Shown: positions 60,930-64,000 of the stretch, piece after piece | Layout: every line of letters begins with the position of its first letter | Numbering within the stretch: the first letter of the stretch is position 1 | Assembly (NCBI RefSeq): GCF_001907695.1 | Contig: NZ_KV880638.1 | Location: 1,426,882 to 1,490,881, forward strand | Source of the DNA: Thalassospira sp. TSL5-1 | GTDB lineage: Bacteria > Pseudomonadota > Alphaproteobacteria > Rhodospirillales > Thalassospiraceae | Length of the DNA: 64,000 nt | Direction: 5' to 3' | Notes under the pieces: model-generated | Told to the model about the DNA's origin: nothing | Seen by the model: the letters and a program-made list of their open reading frames with translations, nothing else | The model's database searches: none | Position numbers and translations under genes: made by a program

Positions 60930-62495
60930 GTGCAGGATGGAAGTATTTTGAGTACAGTTGGTTTCTATGAGGGTGTTGACCTGTTCATCTCGGTGCTGGG
61001 ATTGATGCAGGCGGGCTTCCTGGGCGTTTTGTTGTTGTCCGAGGGGCGGCGTGCCTACCGGGCCAATCGCTGGATGATACTGTTTATCGCTGCTGTCAGT
61101 GCGAACCTGATTGAAGATGTTCTGGATGTTTTTAGCGGACCCGCCCTTAATTTTTACGGGACTCTTTTCTTTCTGCCATTCAATTTTGTGATTGCGCCTG
61201 CGATCTATCTTTATTTTTGCGAGGTTTCAGGCCGCACAAAGTTGAATTACGGGCTGCATCTGGCGACTGTGCCTGTTGTTGCCAACTTGACATTCTGGTT
61301 GCTGACGGGCGTCGGGACAATGCCGGTCAATGGCGCGTTGACCTATGAACTGGCCGAAAAAACCAGCCCGCTTATGGTTGCTTTGCTCAACATTATTCAT
61401 TTTGGTCTGTATGTGCAGGCGGCGATTTATGTTGTTTTACTCTGGCGGGTAGCGATGCGCTATTTCCGGCAAGTCCAAAAGCAGCTTGGTGCCCAACGCG
61501 AAGATATGGTGCGCTGGTTGCGCAGTGTTTTGGGCAGCGTGTTGTTTATTTTTCTGGTTTTTGTCGTGCAGGAGATGGCTGCCGACTTTCGCTGGGGAAG
61601 CTGGCTTTGGTCGTTTCAGTTTTTAAACGTGGCCTTCCTGCTGGTGTTTTTTTGGCTGAGTTACACATTGGCAGCACATCAGGTTGTTTTTGTACTGCCC
61701 GATTGGGATGACACCGACGGTTACGGTATTGATGATGATATTGACGCAGCCGAACAGGCCCGACAGGGTTATGGTGGCGGAGTAATGCGGGACGGGATGG
61801 TTGCCAGTCAGCCAAATGTCACATTAATCAGTTTATATGATAAAGGTGAGGGCGAAAAAATAAGTGGCGGAAATTCAGGGGATACAGAGTCGCCAGTTCG
61901 TCACTTTCTGGACAAAAACGACTCCGCCCTGGTTGCCGGTGAGGCGACAGGATCATTCAATGGTTTGGCCGGTCAACCCGGTGGTGCGCCTATACCGCCC
62001 GATATGCGCCATCAGGCGGGGGCAGCCGGGCCTGATGATGCTTTGTGGGCAACCGGTGCTGCGGGGGTATCAGGTGCTGAGGGGGCAAAGGGATCGGGCA
62101 TATCTCTGCCGGTAGATGCGACCGTTCCCCGCCCCCTAATGGATGAAGATGATGCCGCGCGGGCCAAGCGTCGCCTTATGATCATTCACGGGCAGGGGGA
62201 TTTGTTGCATGACCCGATGATTTCACTGCCCAAGCTGGCGCGTGCTGTGGGCATTTCCCCCAACCAGCTTTCTTATGTTTTGAATCACCATATCGGCCAG
62301 AACTTTTTTGATTTTGTGAACAGTGCCCGCATTGCCGAAGCTCGGCGGATTTTGCTGGGCGAACCGGACCGGCCCATTTTGGATGTGGCCATGACGGTGG
62401 GGTTCAATTCAAAATCGACTTTCAACCTTGCCTTTAAAAAAATCACCGGCGAAACCCCCAGTAGCCTGAGAAGAAAGGAAAATGGCACGTCCTGA
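60930..62495 (+). CDS. Membrane-anchored AraC-type transcriptional regulator
   Basis: A 521-residue protein. The first 250 residues contain about seven hydrophobic segments (DLFISVLGLMQAGFLGVLLL, MILFIAAVSANLIEDVL, GTLFFLPFNFVIAPAIYLYF, LHLATVPVVANLTFWLL, LMVALLNIIHFGLYVQAAIYVVLLW and two more). A Gly/Ala-rich linker (about 255-400) follows. The AraC HTH is at the C-terminus (ISLPKLARAVGISPNQLSYVLNHHIGQNFFDFVNSARIAEARRILL...ILDVAMTVGFNSKSTFNLAFKKITGETPSSLRR). Such proteins sense envelope or outside signals. GTG start chosen; TTG at 60948 with GGAAG upstream is an alternative. It is followed by a MipA/OmpV gene. Confidence 0.85.
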   Translation: MQDGSILSTVGFYEGVDLFISVLGLMQAGFLGVLLLSEGRRAYRANRWMILFIAAVSANLIEDVLDVFSGPALNFYGTLFFLPFNFVIAPAIYLYFCEVSGRTKLNYGLHLATVPVVANLTFWLLTGVGTMPVNGALTYELAEKTSPLMVALLNIIHFGLYVQAAIYVVLLWRVAMRYFRQVQKQLGAQREDMVRWLRSVLGSVLFIFLVFVVQEMAADFRWGSWLWSFQFLNVAFLLVFFWLSYTLAAHQVVFVLPDWDDTDGYGIDDDIDAAEQARQGYGGGVMRDGMVASQPNVTLISLYDKGEGEKISGGNSGDTESPVRHFLDKNDSALVAGEATGSFNGLAGQPGGAPIPPDMRHQAGAAGPDDALWATGAAGVSGAEGAKGSGISLPVDATVPRPLMDEDDAARAKRRLMIIHGQGDLLHDPMISLPKLARAVGISPNQLSYVLNHHIGQNFFDFVNSARIAEARRILLGEPDRPILDVAMTVGFNSKSTFNLAFKKITGETPSSLRRKENGTS

Positions 62496-62659
62496 TGCGC
62501 ATTCGCACGTTTTGCACGTCCGAACGTATCTGCGCGGACGCCGCACTGCCATAAAACCGGCATGTTGGTCTGAAGATTGGGACACGAGCAAACTGCGTGG
62601 GGGCCTGCGCCCTTAAAAAACCGATCATGACAAATAAATGACGGAGATATCTTCAGGAT

Positions 62660-63517
62660 ATGAAAGTGTATCATTTACGTTACGGCCTGTTGCCGGTGAG
62701 CCTGGCGGTGGTGACATTGGCGGTCACATTGCCTGTTGTCGCAAAGGCCGATGACGCAACCGCATCAAAGACGGTCAACACCACTATGCCGGCAAAGGGC
62801 GACGAGGGCACGCAAACCACGTCCTATCGCGATCAGTGGTTGAAGGGGCGCTTTCGGTTGGGAGCATTGGGCACGGTTCGTACATCCCCCTATCGTGGGG
62901 CGGATAACGCCGATTTTGGTGGCCTGCCCACGTTGGCCTTTGATAGCGAACGCCTGCATGTTGGTCTTGATGGCATCAGGGCCAAAATCGTTCAGGGCAA
63001 TTGGGGCAGCGTTTCCATTTTGGGAAATGTGCGCATGAAGCCGTTTGATGATGATGACAGCAGCTATTTGCGCGGCCTGCATGAACGTGACTGGGCCTTT
63101 GAAACCGGCGTGGCCTATGACCGCCGGTTTGGCCCGGGTAATGCCCATATCGAGTTTTTGCACGATGTCAGCGGAGAACATGAGGGCAAGCAGTTTGATG
63201 CGACCTACAAGGTGCCGTTTCAAACCGGTCGGTTCAAGTATGAACTGGGCGGTGGTGTGATGTGGCGGGATTCCGACCTGAACAATTATTATGTCGAGGT
63301 TCGCCCCAACGAGGCCCGTGCCGACCGTGCGGCCTATTCGGCCGATAGTGCCTTTTTGCCGCATCTTGATGCGTCGGTGGCGTATCAATTGACGGCACAG
63401 ATGATGGTGCGTGCCAACGCCAGCGCCACCTTCCTGCCCAATGAATATACCGACAGTTCAATCATCGAGGATGACGTGATTTATGGTGTTGGCCTGGGGC
63501 TGGTTTACCAGTTTTAA
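62660..63517 (+). CDS. MipA/OmpV family outer membrane protein
   Basis: A 285-residue exported protein. The signal peptide (LLPVSLAVVTLAVTLPVVAKADD) is followed by a beta-barrel domain of the MipA/OmpV family: RLGALGTVRTSPYRGADNADFGGLPTLAFDSERLHVGLDGIRAKI, with later strands DWAFETGVAYDRRFGPGNAHIEF and the C-terminal aromatic YQF typical for outer-membrane proteins. The family scaffolds murein synthesis or forms channels. It lies 164 bp after the membrane-anchored AraC-type gene in the same direction, so that regulator may control it. Confidence 0.88.
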   Translation: MKVYHLRYGLLPVSLAVVTLAVTLPVVAKADDATASKTVNTTMPAKGDEGTQTTSYRDQWLKGRFRLGALGTVRTSPYRGADNADFGGLPTLAFDSERLHVGLDGIRAKIVQGNWGSVSILGNVRMKPFDDDDSSYLRGLHERDWAFETGVAYDRRFGPGNAHIEFLHDVSGEHEGKQFDATYKVPFQTGRFKYELGGGVMWRDSDLNNYYVEVRPNEARADRAAYSADSAFLPHLDASVAYQLTAQMMVRANASATFLPNEYTDSSIIEDDVIYGVGLGLVYQF

Positions 63518-63613
63518 TCCCCGTTGCCAGGCTGGCAAAGCAGGCAGTGCAACCAGATCCGTCCCCCACCGGATGCACTGTCTGCCGTTGCCGCATCAAT
63601 GGGGAACATGCCA

Positions 63614-64000
63614 TCAGGTAATGGCGTTGGCGTTACGTAAAATCAGCGATGTGTTGATACCGCCAAAGGCAAAATTGTTCGACATGACGTGCGTTGCGTC
63701 AATATGGCGGGCGCTGCCTTTGATATAGTCCAGCTCGCCACATTGCGGGTCCACCTGTTCCAGGTTGGCGGTGGCAACAAAGCGGCCTTCGCGCATCATT
63801 TCAATGCCCAGCCAGGCCTCGACTGCCCCGCACGCGCCCAGCGAATGGCCAAAATGCCCCTTTAGGGTATGTAGCGGCACTTCGCGGTTAAACACTGCCC
63901 GCGTGGCAAGGGTTTCGGCAAGGTCGCCGTGGTCGGTGGCGGTGCCGTGCCCATTCACGATGTCGATGTTGCTGGCACCCAGCCCGGCATCATCAAGGGC
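63614..64000 (-). CDS. Beta-ketoacyl-ACP synthase (FabF-like), C-terminal part; N-terminus outside window
   Basis: The C-terminal 128 residues of a condensing enzyme of the KAS II type. The two catalytic His motifs are seen: VNGHGTATDHGDLAE (HGT) and LKGHFGHSLGACGAVEA (GH). The end is the canonical VMSNNFAFGGINTSLILR. The gene runs out of the window to the right (its 5' end is not in it). It could be fatty-acid synthase FabF or a KAS in an unsaturated or polyketide pathway; the start region is needed to tell. It is convergent with the MipA/OmpV gene. Confidence 0.9.
   Translation of the reverse strand, partial: ALDDAGLGASNIDIVNGHGTATDHGDLAETLATRAVFNREVPLHTLKGHFGHSLGACGAVEAWLGIEMMREGRFVATANLEQVDPQCGELDYIKGSARHIDATHVMSNNFAFGGINTSLILRNANAIT

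Noticed and set aside
63541-63600. Hairpin CAGTGC...GCACTG between the OmpV and KAS genes
   Set aside because: The stem is interrupted by several unpaired bases and has no T-run, so I do not call it a terminator.
1-64000. tRNA or rRNA genes and CRISPR arrays
   Set aside because: I found no cloverleaf-like sequence with CCA end, no rRNA core and no regularly spaced direct repeats in the intergenic regions.

Overview
The window reads as chromosome of an alphaproteobacterium. Third-position G+C preference, the queCDE and psd-pssA arrangements, an EcfG-type promoter and the MoxR/CoxE-like pair all fit this, and the overall feel is Thalassospira-like (Rhodospirillales). The genus is an inference from recollection, not from a search. 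Most of the window is ordinary core and transport gene content on both strands, with many Rho-independent terminators separating short operons. No rRNA, tRNA, CRISPR array, IS transposase, integrase or phage gene was recognised.

Layout. 1-5346 (-): oligopeptide ABC operon oppA-B-C-D-F, with oppF cut by the window edge. 6124-9215 (+): a methyltransferase, then queC-queD-queE (7-deazaguanine/queuosine precursor synthesis) behind a candidate preQ1-I riboswitch. 9336-11339 (+): a GNAT acetyltransferase, two entericidin-like lipoprotein genes flanking a DUF1328 membrane peptide gene (all three under 60 aa), and a NIPSNAP protein. 11498-14152: alaS. 14311-19996: a DUF2254 membrane protein, an AraC/GyrI-like regulator, a TetR-MFS pair and a TPR protein. 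20040-23301: a SufR-like Fe-S regulator divergent from an unusual Rieske-fusion protein, then an SDR. 23480-27435: a MoxR ATPase and its CoxE-like VWA partner, split by a hipBA toxin-antitoxin module. 27569-29242: an A+T-rich two-gene island encoding a ParA-type ATPase and a HEPN-like protein. 29328-36026: Lrp regulator and RocB-like peptidase, GlpQ, WrbA, SbmA/BacA-like transporter, pirin. 36172-37346: two tandem A+T-rich paralogues of unknown function. 37405-41169: an ECF sigma/anti-sigma pair, a divergent exported protein and icd. 41424-44925: a TetR regulator with an EmrAB-type pump. 45138-50541: EamA transporter, LysR, di-haem peroxidase, FAD oxidase, LOG-family protein. 50871-55373: a membrane protein, a LysM protein and psd-pssA (phosphatidylethanolamine synthesis). 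55567-60624 (-): PadR-MFP-RND efflux operon. 60930-64000: a membrane-anchored AraC-type regulator, a MipA/OmpV protein and the 3' end of a beta-ketoacyl-ACP synthase.

The genes group into three themes: import and efflux (Opp, SbmA, two MFS pumps and one RND pump, each pump beside its own repressor-type regulator), housekeeping synthesis (queuosine precursors, Ala-tRNA, phospholipid, isocitrate oxidation), and a small accessory zone around the MoxR/VWA pair. The most promising candidate for an undescribed system is the ParA-HEPN gene pair at 27569-29242. The twin unknown genes at 36172-37346 and the SufR-like/Rieske-fusion pair at 20040-22395 come next. Starts were moved inward from the longest ORF where a ribosome binding site or family start supported it; several genes use GTG or TTG.
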